DNA from: Mytilus californianus
Taxonomy: Eukaryota; Mollusca; Bivalvia; Mytilida; Mytilidae
DNA: 64,000 nucleotides
Assembly: GCF_021869535.1 (NCBI RefSeq)
Contig: NW_026262734.1
Span: 95,981,285 to 96,045,284 of the forward strand
Reading direction: 5' to 3'
The notes beneath the pieces were generated by a model. The model did no database searches, was not told the DNA's origin, and saw only the letters and a program-made list of their open reading frames with translations. The translations under genes and the position numbers were made by a program. This document shows, one piece after another, positions 22,601 to 31,479 of this stretch (the stretch's first letter is position 1; every line of letters starts with the position of its first letter).

Positions 22601-25600
22601 ATTGCAAAATAGCAGACAAGATTTTTTAGGGTTATTTTGAGGTCGGTACTATCTGACTACCATACAACGCTCATTCAGAGATAAATGTTTAGTTGAACAA
22701 TTAAATGTAGTTTACCCATAACAACTTTATTAGTTTTTATGACTTAATTTTTTTTCTCAATCAAATAAGAAACGGTCAAATTATTTAGATACTAATTTCA
22801 TACCTTATCCAAAATACGGCTGTCAATTTTATAACAATTTCCAACGAAACATAATATTGACAACTCTTCATTTGATGCAGGTACGTCTGGTATCTTCAAT
22901 TTAATAGAGCATGAAACTTTTGTGCTACAATGTGCACGGAATTCATATATGTCGCTAAATGGTTGTTGATTATCACGCAAATGATCATGAAATAGTACGA
23001 TATCTGTCGTATCTCTTAAACAGGTGATAAAGAAATAGCTGTCTCCGTTATTTTCGTTATTCTCTATTTTTGCTATATCATTCTCTAAACACTTTGATCC
23101 AGATGTCACATATAATACACCAGACTTAATGTACCTGTACAAATATTATGAAAAAAGTATGAAAGAAATGTACAAATATACGTAATGCTAACTTAGGTAA
23201 AAACAAAAGGTACCTTACTTACTATATTAAAGCATGAAATAAAACTTAAATTGAGAAGACAACTAACAAATGAGACTACCTAAAAGCTAGAAGATATGTA
23301 TACGGACAAACAAGATCAGATTCAATATCTTAAATCAAGATGGCTGTTTACAAACTGAAAATTAACAAATATTTGTATGATAAACTATTGCTTTTTAAAG
23401 CTTTAACATGTTTTCCTTAGCTTAATTAGTTTCTCCTGATCCATTTATTGAATTCCGCGTCATATTATTTCGAAAAGCATTATACAGATAAGATGTTATA
23501 ACTACTCCTGTCTTCCTACATATTATAATTATATTCCATTAACGGTGCTAAGTAATTGTATCAGATGCATATACTGTATATGTAAGGAAGAAAGGCGGAA
23601 GATACTAAAGGCAGAAAAAAACTGATAATACCATGGCGACAAAAATTAAAATTACAAAAAAAAACCACGACAGTCAACAAAACAACAACACACAAGATTG
23701 AATACTAAAAACTGAGCATCCCGAGCCCAATCGAAAACCGAGGGATATATAAAAAAAAGGATAAGATATTGAGATGTATTGCTTGCAAAAAAATAGGAGG
23801 GCGTAAGTGCATAACCGAAATATATGTATATGGCATAAAACAAATTTGTAATTACCCTTTGGCAAATTTTTGTTGTTTGCGGCAATATTCAGCAAAAGTA
23901 CTGATGATTGTTTGGTCGCTTTCCTGAAATCGTTCTCTGCATTCCCATTCAACAATCATATCAAATTTGATCGGGTAACCTCCGAAGCAAAACAAAAATT
24001 TAAAAATTTCCATATTCTTCTTTTTAAGTGCTAAATGAATCGGCGTCTTCTTTTTCTAGATAACAAAAGAACCTAGGTTTAAGAGTGTTAAGCCATATGT
24101 ACATGATGTATATGTGAAGTTTAAAAGATATTTGTATACATTAAAAAAAGAGAAAATTAGCCAAAAAAAAGAGAAAATAATCAAAATGTAAATAATAATC
24201 TTATCTACTCCTTTATAAATTGTAAATGCAGAATATTCCTTTATTTTCCTGTATCACTAATTTGCAGGTTTGAATTTTCAAATGAACATGAATATACTTA
24301 CATTGCTGGAAATATTAACAGTGGCGCCAAACGCAACAAGTGCAACAACAGCTTCCATAGAATTAGCTTCGATAGCTTTCCACAGCGGTGTTTCACCGTT
24401 CTTTTAGTAATAACATAAAAAAAAAAAATTGTCATGTTGGGACACATTGTTAATAAGCAACAACAAAAAATAACAAAAACAAAAGCACAAAATCAAAAAC
24501 ACAAAAATAAAACTTAAACTTCTTGTCGAAATTCAGTATACTTTTAATCACCTAAATATGCAGTCCATGTTTCGATATTTTCATTATATAAATAACACAT
24601 AGCTGAGATGGTGATAGAGCAGATTGTTACCCCGAGAAAAACATTGTCAACTGAGGCGAAGCCAAGGTTGACAATGTTTTTTCGAGGGGTACCAATCTGC
24701 TCTATCACCCTCCCAGCTATGTGTTATTTAGTTTATTATACTGAATGTCCTATCATTATTGTCTTTTACTGTTGAATTTTAAATTATTAGTACATTACAA
24801 AGTTACAGTTATTAGAAAAATCAACAGAAGTAAAGCAAGGTGGTTTATTTTCATTATTTTGAGTCTATGAAAAAGTTCTGAGCCAAAACGTAAAACTTAA
24901 GCATTGTCTTTAATTATTTGATGTAAATTCAATTTTATTGTCCTTAAAACTATCGATTTTGATTGGTCTGCACGAGAGGATGACATTCAAAAAATTGTGT
25001 CCTGCTCAGCCATGGGATAGAGTAAATTGTCTCCCTCGTATTAGCCAATCAAAATCTGGAATTTTAACGTGAAGTATAATAAAACAAAATATTAGCTCTG
25101 TTTAAACAAATGCATCTTGTATGATTTATATTTTGTTAACGAATGTATTACAACACAGAGTCAGCACCTTTGTGCTGATGTGAAATGTTTTTGATGACAA
25201 TATATTCTATAAATGTTTAGTTCATGAAATGTTTTTTACTTCAAAACATTGAGGTTTACTATCAAAGCATAGATGGTCTTAGTCAGATTTAGCCTTTTGT
25301 TTTGTTGGTTGACAATGCTCTTCATATTATTATATAATTGACTTCAAACTGTTTGGACTCTAGTGTTACTGGTGGTATTTTTAATGACGGAAAGCGCGTT
25401 TGTACATGTAATACGACAGCACGATTTTTGATAATTTGTTTATCTGTTAAGCTTTTGTTTTTTTGAAATTTCCATTACCTCATCAAGTTTATTCAACTCT
25501 AACTCTATCTTTCCTTTTGTAGTTTGACATATTTGTATAATGTCCTCCACCGAACCTTTGGCTGCAGCATCGATGATATCCTTAAAAATAGTTTACAACA

Positions 25601-26506
25601 TAACTTATAAGCAATGTTAACACTTGTTTATGACTGTTTATCAATACATACTGTAACAAAGTATAAACATCATTAACTGCATGATCACTCCTTTTTAATT
25701 AAACTGTGCAAGTATAAATGAGTTTTACTATATTTTGTATGATAATAATGAATGTATCCCACATTTAGGGAAATTGTTTAGAACGTAAGAACATTTTATT
25801 TCAAATTATTTTGGTGTATTTAATTGACCTATTCAGAATCTAATTGACTACGGGTAGTTTTATTGTTCGTGCCCCAACATGAAAATGACATCATGTCATT
25901 GGTTAAACTTCCACTTTTTGGGCCTTTTTTAACCAGTTATGACATATGGTATACACGTTTGAAAATATTACCCAGAATGCATTAGATTCTGAAACGGCGA
26001 ACTGTTTACAGTTAATGAAATTTGATTGTGTAACTTCCGTCTTATTAACATGTTATTCTTGTCTTAATGTATATTGATACTGAAATAAGCCTTTAAGAGA
26101 AGCTCTAAAAAAATATTTGCAATAAAACAGACTCATGGCACTATTAGTGATGTAAATCAAATAAAAAGTAAATATCACAATGAAAAAACAAATACTTTTA
26201 CTACCATCTTATAAGTGGAACACTTTTGGCATAAATGGTGCTTTAAAAATTGACAAATGCCAAGGCAGTTCCTTGCTTCAAATATGCTATTATAATAAAA
26301 ATAGTATATTTAGTAGTTGATAACAAATAAATACTCAAACATTTAATTATGCATCGTTTTTAATTGACTGCTTCTTGTTTGTTCAGTTAATTCTTTGGCC
26401 CATTATAAAAAAGATTAGGAAGATACGAAACAAGCAAAAGGTACAAAAAAGACTACATGATGAAATAGCTGTCTTGAAAAGTAAAAACGAAATAAGGTCT
26501 TACCAT
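13335..26506 (-). CDS. Ankyrin-repeat protein with ZU5/UPA-like region, 592 aa
   Basis: Nine minus-strand coding segments join without a phase conflict: 26506-26504, 25580-25479, 24400-24302, 24055-23856, 23134-22804, 20736-20551, 19119-18845, 16298-16058 and 13676-13335. They total 1779 nt. All introns have GT..AG ends. Residues 2-35 form an ankyrin-like cap (DIIDAAAKGSVEDIIQIC), 36-68 a repeat (NGETPLWKAIEANSMEAVVA) and 69-100 another (KKTPIHLALKKKNMEIFKFL). The first two coding introns sit exactly at repeat boundaries, as expected for this family. Residues 136-592 are beta-rich. GASIDLPPEMVAAQVAVSV, then KIHLPLHEKSP, DVCILVS and KIEFHSTFDIKCCVAVV suggest ZU5 folds, perhaps two, followed by a UPA-like module. 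That reading is inference from pattern. No signal peptide, no membrane segment and no death domain are seen, so it is probably a cytoplasmic adaptor or scaffold. Confidence 0.8.
13740..13990 (+). repeat. Dispersed repeat, ACTACCACTGGGTGGAT family
   Basis: TTTACTACCACTGGGTGGAT, then CAGTACTTCGATATTG, then a second ACTACTACCACTGGGATGA. It is preceded by AAATGCGCATCTGGGG. Recognised as a common mussel repeat. It lies in the last intron. Confidence 0.7.
14130..14240 (+). repeat. Short dispersed repeat in the last intron
   Basis: GGGCTCCAGCATCACCGACG, GAGACATCTATTGTCAAAAT and CACCTGGTGCAGTAAAATGA match the AAATGCGCATCTG family in a diverged form. Confidence 0.55.
14324..14745 (-). mobile_element. 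RT relic with the catalytic box altered to YIDH
   Basis: The minus strand reads FNQKYNENDIFELRNS, then broken sequence, then PEKDHLAKFLNFAFRYIDHF and SLKNQHFSDCLNLIYP. It aligns with the region around the YIDD catalytic box of the same RT family as 7537 (family known for YIDDVLSLNN at this point). The second Asp is His here, so the copy is inactive. It lies in an intron of the ankyrin-type gene, on the same strand. Confidence 0.7.
14994..15335 (-). repeat. Retroelement 3'-tail family copy
   Basis: On the plus strand, ATCAACTCCGAGGAAAATTC, TATAGCTAGCTAAACCACTC, ATTATATTGACAACGATGTG and GTCAACATTGTGTTACATTC. Nearly parallel to 16898-17222. Confidence 0.88.
15336..16057. other. Intronic AT-rich DNA
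   Basis: Nothing recognised within this part of the last intron of the ankyrin-type gene. Confidence 0.5.
16058..16298 (-). CDS. Exon, ZU5 exit and UPA-like start
   Basis: 241 nt. CVAVVKKFLDESKTQVIRTI through ESDVEETVRKNKPYK. Acceptor TTTCGTTTTTAAG, donor AAG|GTGAGATAG. The open frame also continues about 95 codons upstream of the acceptor without a stop. Confidence 0.82.
16898..17225 (-). repeat. Retroelement 3'-tail family copy
   Basis: Same landmarks as 14994-15335: ATGAACTCCGAGAAAAATTC, GTAGAAAATGGTGGGTTAAA and CAGTCAACATTGTGTTATC. Confidence 0.88.
17510..17625 (+). repeat. Dispersed repeat, TTTGGTCGGGTTGTTG family
   Basis: CGCTGTGTTGAAGACCCATT, then TTTGGTCGGGTTGTTGTCTC and CCATTTCCATTCTTAATTTT. 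Intronic copy. Confidence 0.88.
18335..18832 (+). repeat. Dispersed ~500-bp repeat (TGACCTTGACCTTTGATC family)
   Basis: Starts TGACCTTGACCTTTGATCTT, contains CTATCACTTATGGTTTACCA, and ends TAGGTCTTTCCACGGGAAAG followed by AGACCTAATTATT. A diverged second copy is at 45017-45480 (CTTGACC, CCAAGGACTTCAAAA, TATCACTTATGG). Open frames here are repeat-derived. Confidence 0.75.
18845..19119 (-). CDS. Exon, ZU5-like core
   Basis: 275 nt, phase 0 to 2. VTKTEDENQKGEHKLICSDV, then ENKIHLPLHEKSP and a final KIEFHSTFDIK. Acceptor TCATCTCCAG, donor TG|GTAATG. The last codon is completed by the next exon as Cys. Confidence 0.88.
19520..19785 (+). repeat. Dispersed repeat shared with 49148-49430
   Basis: Shared blocks include GAAAAAAAATGAATCAAACA, ACAGCCGTAAATATGATAAA and AAATCCAATATGGAGGAAGA. 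The 49-kb copy forms the left flank of the LINE insertion. Confidence 0.8.
19786..21814. other. Introns around exon 20551-20736
   Basis: Outside the exon there is AT-rich intronic DNA with an ACAAACAAA-type low-complexity patch at 20140-20190. The hydrophobic minus-strand frame there is an artefact of that patch. Confidence 0.5.
20551..20736 (-). CDS. Exon, ZU5-like strand region
   Basis: 186 nt, phase 0 to 0. FTEYKVHIDLKNKECIQFAI leads to GASIDLPPEMVAAQVAVS, which has the shape of a ZU5 entry segment. Acceptor TTTCTCCAG, donor AGT|GTAAGTTTTA. Confidence 0.88.
21815..22557 (+). repeat. (TA)n-bounded element with 158-bp identical direct repeats
   Basis: 21836-21993 and 22374-22531 are identical by eye over 158 bp (start ACAAGTCTAAATTGAAAACT, end GTGAAAAAGTATATT). 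They enclose 380 bp of unrelated sequence and are flanked by TA runs at 21814-21835 and 22534-22557. An inverted, partly truncated copy lies at 55717-56253. This could be two units of a ~538-bp tandem array, a very short LTR-type (TRIM-like) element, or a bivalve pearl-type element with microsatellite ends. No coding capacity. Confidence 0.8.
22558..22803. other. Intronic AT-rich DNA
   Basis: Nothing recognised between the repeat and the exon at 22804. Confidence 0.5.
22804..23134 (-). CDS. Exon, beta-rich module (first ZU5-like candidate)
   Basis: 331 nt. Completes the split Gly codon, then YIKSGVLYVTSGSKCL... through VSCSIKLKIPDVPASNEELS to RILDK. Acceptor ATTTGTACAG, donor AAG|GTATGAAA. 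Confidence 0.88.
23590..23755 (-). mobile_element. Detached 3' tail of the RT retroelement
   Basis: The complement reads CCATGGTATTATCAG and TGTGTGTTGTTGTTTTGTTG, matching the T-rich 3' tail after the RT relics (compare 8100-8230 and 9750-9830). It lies in an intron of the ankyrin-type gene. Confidence 0.5.
23856..24055 (-). CDS. Exon, ankyrin repeat plus helical tail
   Basis: 200 nt, phase 0 to 2. Starts KKKTPIHLALKKKNMEIFKF and ends CRKQQKFAK plus two bases of a Gly codon. Acceptor GTTATCTAG, donor GTAATTAC. Confidence 0.9.
24302..24400 (-). CDS. Exon, one complete ankyrin repeat
   Basis: 99 nt, exactly one 33-residue repeat, phase 0 to 0. Starts NGETPLWKAIEAN and ends GATVNISSN. Acceptor TTACTAAAAG, donor AAT|GTAAGTATATT. 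Confidence 0.92.
24590..24729. mobile_element. 140-bp fold-back (hairpin) element
   Basis: Left arm 24590-24651 (AAATAACACATAGCTGAGAT ... ACATTGTCAAC) and right arm 24666-24729 (GTTGACAATG ... CAGCTATGTGTTATTT) are inverted repeats across a ~14-nt loop. A single-arm fragment (AATCTGCTCTATCACCCTCT) occurs at 58128-58167. It lies in the intron between the cap exon and the first full ankyrin repeat. Confidence 0.9.
24730..26503. other. Intronic DNA around exon 25479-25580
   Basis: Outside the exon no repeat or further exon is recognised. Confidence 0.5.
25479..25580 (-). CDS. Exon, ankyrin cap (DIIDAAAKGSVEDIIQIC)
   Basis: 102 nt, phase 0 to 0. Acceptor CTATTTTTAAG, donor GAG|GTAATGG. Encodes residues 2-35. 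Confidence 0.85.
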
Positions 26507-26530
26507 TTTTTATTAAACAGTTACTTTTAA
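26504..26530 (-). CDS. 27-nt exon ending in the start codon
   Basis: Acceptor TTTTATTTTCCAG is followed by 27 nt that end AAAATG directly at donor GTAAGACC. In frame, two TAA codons precede AAA ATG, so this ATG is the first possible start. The next exon opens in phase 0 with GAT ATC. Only 3 nt of the exon are coding (26504-26506). Confidence 0.75.
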
Positions 26531-26639
26531 CTGGAAAATAAAAAAAAAACAAATAATGTCAATGTGGTTTAGATAAACTACATGTATACAGGTACGCGAT
26601 AAAAGTTATTATTTTTTTTTTCAATTTCTTCTGCTCACA

Positions 26640-27095
26640 AAGCTCTTTAACCAAGAGTTCCAAGTGATGAAGTGGAAATCATCGCTTCGTAAATTTTAGG
26701 GACGCCATTACAAGTTTGTTGACTGTTATGGAATATCTGTTTCACAGATGACAACGGATATGTTCCAATTGTCGTAACTACAATCCCGTCCCCCTTTACC
26801 CCGAATGTGACATACCGAATAAGACTTATCACCGGTGTGTACTAACATGAGAAACACAACGGGTGCCACATGTGGAGCAGTATCTGCTAGCCCTTCCGGT
26901 GCACCTGCGATTTCCCACAGTGTTTGATGGACTACGTGTTTCTCATTCGTCAGTTTTCTATGTTGTGTTTTGTGCACTGTTGTTTGTCTGTTTGTCTGTT
27001 TCTTTTTTTTATCAATGGCGTTGTCAGTATATTTTTGACTTGTGAGTTTGAATGTTCCTTTGGTATCTTTTGCCTCTCTGTTTCGCCTACGTAAC
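26640..27095 (+). mobile_element. RT retroelement relic, 3' end
   Basis: CAAGAGTTCCAAGTGATGAA, AATCATCGCTTCGTAAATTT and TATCTGTTTCACAGATGACA encode remnants of FQV.KLKSSLRKF.GRH and ISVSQMTTDMF. ACGGGTGCCACATGTGGAGC and the T-rich tail follow, as at 8005-8230. All frames are broken. It sits in the 5' intron of the ankyrin-type gene, opposite strand. Confidence 0.75.
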
Positions 27096-29236
27096 ACATA
27101 TATCGTGAATTAATTAAACTACTGTGATTGTCTAAGTTTTATGTATCAACATTCTAGCCTCGCCTCCATATATATGGAGTTGAATACGATTTCATAAAGT
27201 TTAATGGATCACAAGGATAACGTTAAGTGATGGTTATTGATTACCAGAACGCTTTAAACTACGGAGATCCACTAACTTCGAGATGTGTGGTAGGGATGAG
27301 CCGCTAGAATAGGTTACTATTTTCAGCTTCGTGATATATGATAAGGTTGGGTAGTCAGATGTCGATTTGTTTCACAGATTCGGTTATCATCACCACTGTC
27401 GAAAATGCTGCAGATACTTGCGATATCGGTTTATCTCTCCGTAAAACAGCCTAATCATGCTAAGTATAGATATATTTTTTGTCAAACCATATTTGATAGG
27501 GTATGTATTCTTGACGTTCAAAAATATACGAAAAGAACGGGTAATGGATGTCTCAGCTGCCAAACCCTATTACACAGAAACTGATGTTCCACTCTACCTC
27601 AAGGATTTTAAATTGGTGTGCCCGACGCGCATTTCGTCTACAAAGACTCACCAGAACGCTAGTATCTATATAGTAGTAGTTAAAGGACCAAATCAAATAC
27701 ATTTTTTGGATAAACTTTTCGAATACTTTATGAACATCATCATGATTTGTTTCACCATTGTGGAATATCTGAGTTACGTGACGATGTAGCCGATTTGTTT
27801 GTAGTCTCTATTCAGTTGACTTTAATCGTTTGTAACATCATCGATTTCGACAAACTGGATTCTTACTTGACACGAGCAATAAGAATACCAGATACTTTTT
27901 TCCTTTAGTATCAACCCAGAAGAGGACAGTTTTTTTTAGAAGTTTGTGTTGCTTCTGTTTAGGCATTCATTTTTGTTTTTTTATTTTTACTTCTAATCTC
28001 TGTTCTTTCAAGGTGTATGTACTTTGCATATACATACTTTAGATTTGTGTTATTCTATTCAAATTTTCAAATTCTGACTTGTTTAAGGATAGAACAGATA
28101 CAGGCAGTTTATAATTATGGAATTATCTTCGATAAGACACACCAATCCGCTTTGGTTAAAGTTTATTACTTGTAACCGGATATAAACGACTGTCAACATG
28201 CGACAACTAGGTGCTCGCTTTCAAATATTTAGGTTTAACAGTTCTTGATGAAGGTCAATCCAGAAAAGCGTTTCTAAATCAACTAAAAGATTAAAACAAA
28301 AACAAAAACATTTCATGTGTCAGCAGCGTTTTTCTGGATTTATCTTCACCCGGACCTCCCAAAGCAAAATATTTGAAACCAAAGGATGTATAGAAACAGT
28401 TGCTGTAAAAAAGAGCTGTATGATAAAAAAGGACCTTTAAAAATAGCAAAATCCATCCAATGTCGATTTTTGAGAGTTGAAACCTTATTGTCCTAATAAT
28501 TTCAAAATGTATATTGGACAATAATCAAATATTTTTATATACCATTCCACAGAATTCCAAGGGAAAGTTATATCTAATTATTGCTTCGAAATTGTTTTAA
28601 AATTTTGTAAACCTATAGTTGTTTATTCCGTAATTATTTTCATGGCAAACGATCGTCTTCTGATTTAAGTTTGATTTATTTTTTGGTTTCTCTCCACATT
28701 TTTTTTTTTTTTTTTATATTAACTTGATTGAAAGAAAATGTGTAGCTATTTCAACCAATTTATAAGTGTTGTATCAATTTCTGTTAGATAAAGATTTTTT
28801 TTTAATATTGATATTTCTATTTTTCTTACAATGGGCGATTCTTACTTAGTTATTTCATGTATTTATGTAAGCATCAACAAACGAAAGGTATAATTTAGAC
28901 GCATATCGGTCTAAGAATAAAATATGATCAAGATACTTTGATTTATGATCAAATATTAAATCTAAGTACTCGTAAAACAAAAACATTGCAGTTTTTGTTC
29001 ACCTTTACAAACAACCCTATTCATGGGTTTTTATTGTATACTAATAGAAAATACTTTTAATGGTATGTATGATAGAGTCAATGACAATCTTTCTATGTTA
29101 GCCATTTGTGATGATAACGGTATCAGTCCCCGTTATCAGGCTTTATCAAACTCGATAGAAAATACTTTGTTTCGTATAATAATATAACCAAGTGTTTATG
29201 ATATTGCTTCTTCAGTATCGTATCAATAGATAAAAG
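27096..29236. other. 5' intron with short dispersed repeats
   Basis: CCGACGCGCATTTCGTCTAC followed by AAAGACTCACCAG at 27624-27655, and TGATGAAGGTCAATCCAGAA at 28247, are short pieces of families seen at 45975 (TGATGATGGTAAATCCAGAA). Otherwise AT-rich DNA without exons. The open frame 27457-27789 spans these pieces. Confidence 0.5.
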
Positions 29237-29400
29237 AAGATGTGGTATAAGTGCCAATGAGACAGCTCTCCATCCAAGTCACAATTTGTAAAAGTAAAAC
29301 ATCATAGGTCAAAGTACGGCCTTCAACACGGAGCCTTTGCTCACATCGAACAGCTAGCTACAAAAGGCCCTAAACCCTAAATCAATAACGCCCGTGGAGC
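29237..29400 (+). repeat. Dispersed repeat, GATGTGGTATGAGTGCC family
   Basis: AAGATGTGGTATAAGTGCCA through GTACGGCCTTCAACACGGAG and GAACAGCTAGCTACAAAAGG. Confidence 0.92.
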
Positions 29401-30397
29401 AAACCTTCGGGAATAAGTATGTGTCTCGGGTTGCTAAATATGTAATTTTAACAAAACCATATAATTTTGTTTATGTTTAGCCAAGAAATGATACCAAATT
29501 CAATAAATTTGGAAAAGTTTGCAATATATTGAACCTTTTATTAGCGCTTTATTAAAATATGTATGTTTGGATTGATAGATTATTCATTAACTGGCATTTT
29601 TTTGGTTTAAAACGTTATTGGCCAAAGCATAACTTTGATAATATCTAAATATTTCCTCATGCCGCTAATATAATAAAGTCACAGTCAAGTTGTGTTTAGT
29701 TTAAAGTTATCATTTGCTAAAATATGCAAAAGTTGTTAAATACTAGTTAAACAAACTGGTGCATGTATTCTCCTTCAAATAGTATACAATTTATAAAACA
29801 TGCGGACTTTTCAATATCACAACCGTTTCATTTCGAGGTACCAATAAAATGTCGAGAGCACTACTCAAGGGGCTATTGTCGTTGAGTTTCGTTGCAATGT
29901 GTGATATTGAAACATTATAAAACAATATTTATTATTTACTTAGAACAGATGATGTCACGTTGGGTTTGATAAAGTCTAAAGACAATCATGTCTGATGTCG
30001 ATATCATGACAGATGGGTGATACAAAAGTATTGCCATTGATTTTATTACACATACATTTTGTTAGTATTTACTAATTATATAATAAAATACTATATACAA
30101 TGAAAATATGTTGAATATTAATATATAACAGTCAAACTATGTCAAGCAGGAATTGCCGTATATTTCTGAACGTTTTCTCCTGAAGCTTTAAACATGAGAA
30201 TTATTTTGGTGTTGTACAATATATTCTGAAGAAATCTCAAACATTTATTCCATGTCAATAAACGTAAATGCAAGGTTTATGATGATCTAAATACGACAGC
30301 AACATATCGATATTAAAACAAGCATATATTTCAAACAACAATATATACAAAAAACATTAAAGAAAATAATTCTTAACTAAAATTAAAATATACTTAC
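29401..30397. other. 5' intron, AT-rich
   Basis: No exon seen. AATATCACA at 29814 and its complement TGTGATATT at 29900 bracket a short imperfect inverted repeat containing TTTCATTTCGAGG. Confidence 0.45.
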
Positions 30398-30452
30398 AAA
30401 AATTGATTGAAACATGGAAGATGTAAGTTATTGTTTTTTTCTAGAAGACGAA
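30398..30452 (-). other. Probable 5' UTR exon of the ankyrin-type gene
   Basis: A near-perfect donor (TTT|GTAAGTATA on the minus strand) at 30391-30397 lies about 55 nt downstream of the predicted start for the TATA element at 30472. It would join the 27-nt exon acceptor at 26531 across a 3.9-kb intron. The upper end is approximate. Confidence 0.4.
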
Positions 30453-30471
30453 CTGTTGTCTATCTATTTAA

Positions 30472-30479
30472 TTTTTATA
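30472..30479 (-). promoter_or_regulatory. TATA-like element TATAAAAA
   Basis: The minus strand reads TTGATATAAAAATTAAATAG, with CAACAGTTCG about 25-30 bp downstream as a possible initiator. It is placed correctly for the 5' UTR exon at 30398. Confidence 0.35.
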
Positions 30480-31338
30480 TCAACCACACGATTTATTGAC
30501 AATATGTCACAAATAACAAAACTTCCTTAACATAAAGCGTCTTAAGTAAAATTGTTGTTTATCAACCAAAAACTTTTATCAGTTCAAACAAAGCAAACAG
30601 AAATTTATTAAGTTTTTTTTTTCAAAATTAAGAGCAATGTAAATCAATAATATAAGCATACCTCTTTATTTATCTTACCAAACTGATGAGTTGTAGTTCT
30701 GTCTCAGAGACCTGATTAAAGTTTTAACTCACAATTTATATTACAAAAAGAAGCAAAATAAACGAACCATTATTCCAGTAGTTAATTAAACAGTTATTTA
30801 AACTGTCTTTATAGTTCTTGGGGATGAAATTAAGATAGAAATATTTCATTAATTCTGATTGTATATATAATTCCTGTATACATGAAGAGGATGTTTGAAA
30901 TTTGAAATTCCATATGAAAGATTCCAAATATCTTAGTTGAAATTTGAGATTCAAAATTTCAATGTAGCGAATACAAAGCCATAAACATATGAATAAATGT
31001 GTATTAACCAATAATGGCTTAACATCAAAACTATTATACTAGACGTATGCCGTAAAACTTTCAATGATAGGCATAAATGGAATAACTGTTGTACGACGGA
31101 GTAAAACGGCAAATATGATATAACTTTTAACTTTGAGAGACGTGAGATGGTTTGGGAAGGACTGTTACTGAATTAAAATTATATAAATGTCTAAGAATAT
31201 AACTTAAACACGCTAAATGATACATTTAAAAAATCTATCAGATTTTAAATAGAAATACGCAATATTTTTTCTAGACAAATTAACTTCATCAGGCGTGTAC
31301 ATCTATCAAGGTGAAATCGGATGCATGACAAAAAAGAT
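30480..31338. other. Intergenic AT-rich DNA
   Basis: No gene or recognised repeat upstream of the TATA-like element. Confidence 0.5.
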
Positions 31339-31473
31339 ATTTTTTGTAGCTTAAACTACACAAAGTTGGAGTAAAAGTCTAACATATTTATTGATGTTCT
31401 ATAAAAAAATATTTTTGTAGCTTAAGCTACACAAAGTTGGAGTAAAAGTTTAACATATTTATTGATGTTCTAT
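31339..31473 (+). repeat. Tandem duplication of a ~70-bp unit
   Basis: TTTTTTGTAGCTTAAACTAC followed by ACAAAGTTGGAGTAAAAGTC recurs at about 31410 as TTTTTGTAGCTTAAGCTACA with the same continuation, including TATTTATTGATGTTCTATA. AGCTTAAGCT is itself palindromic. Confidence 0.9.
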
Positions 31474-31479
31474 AAATTG

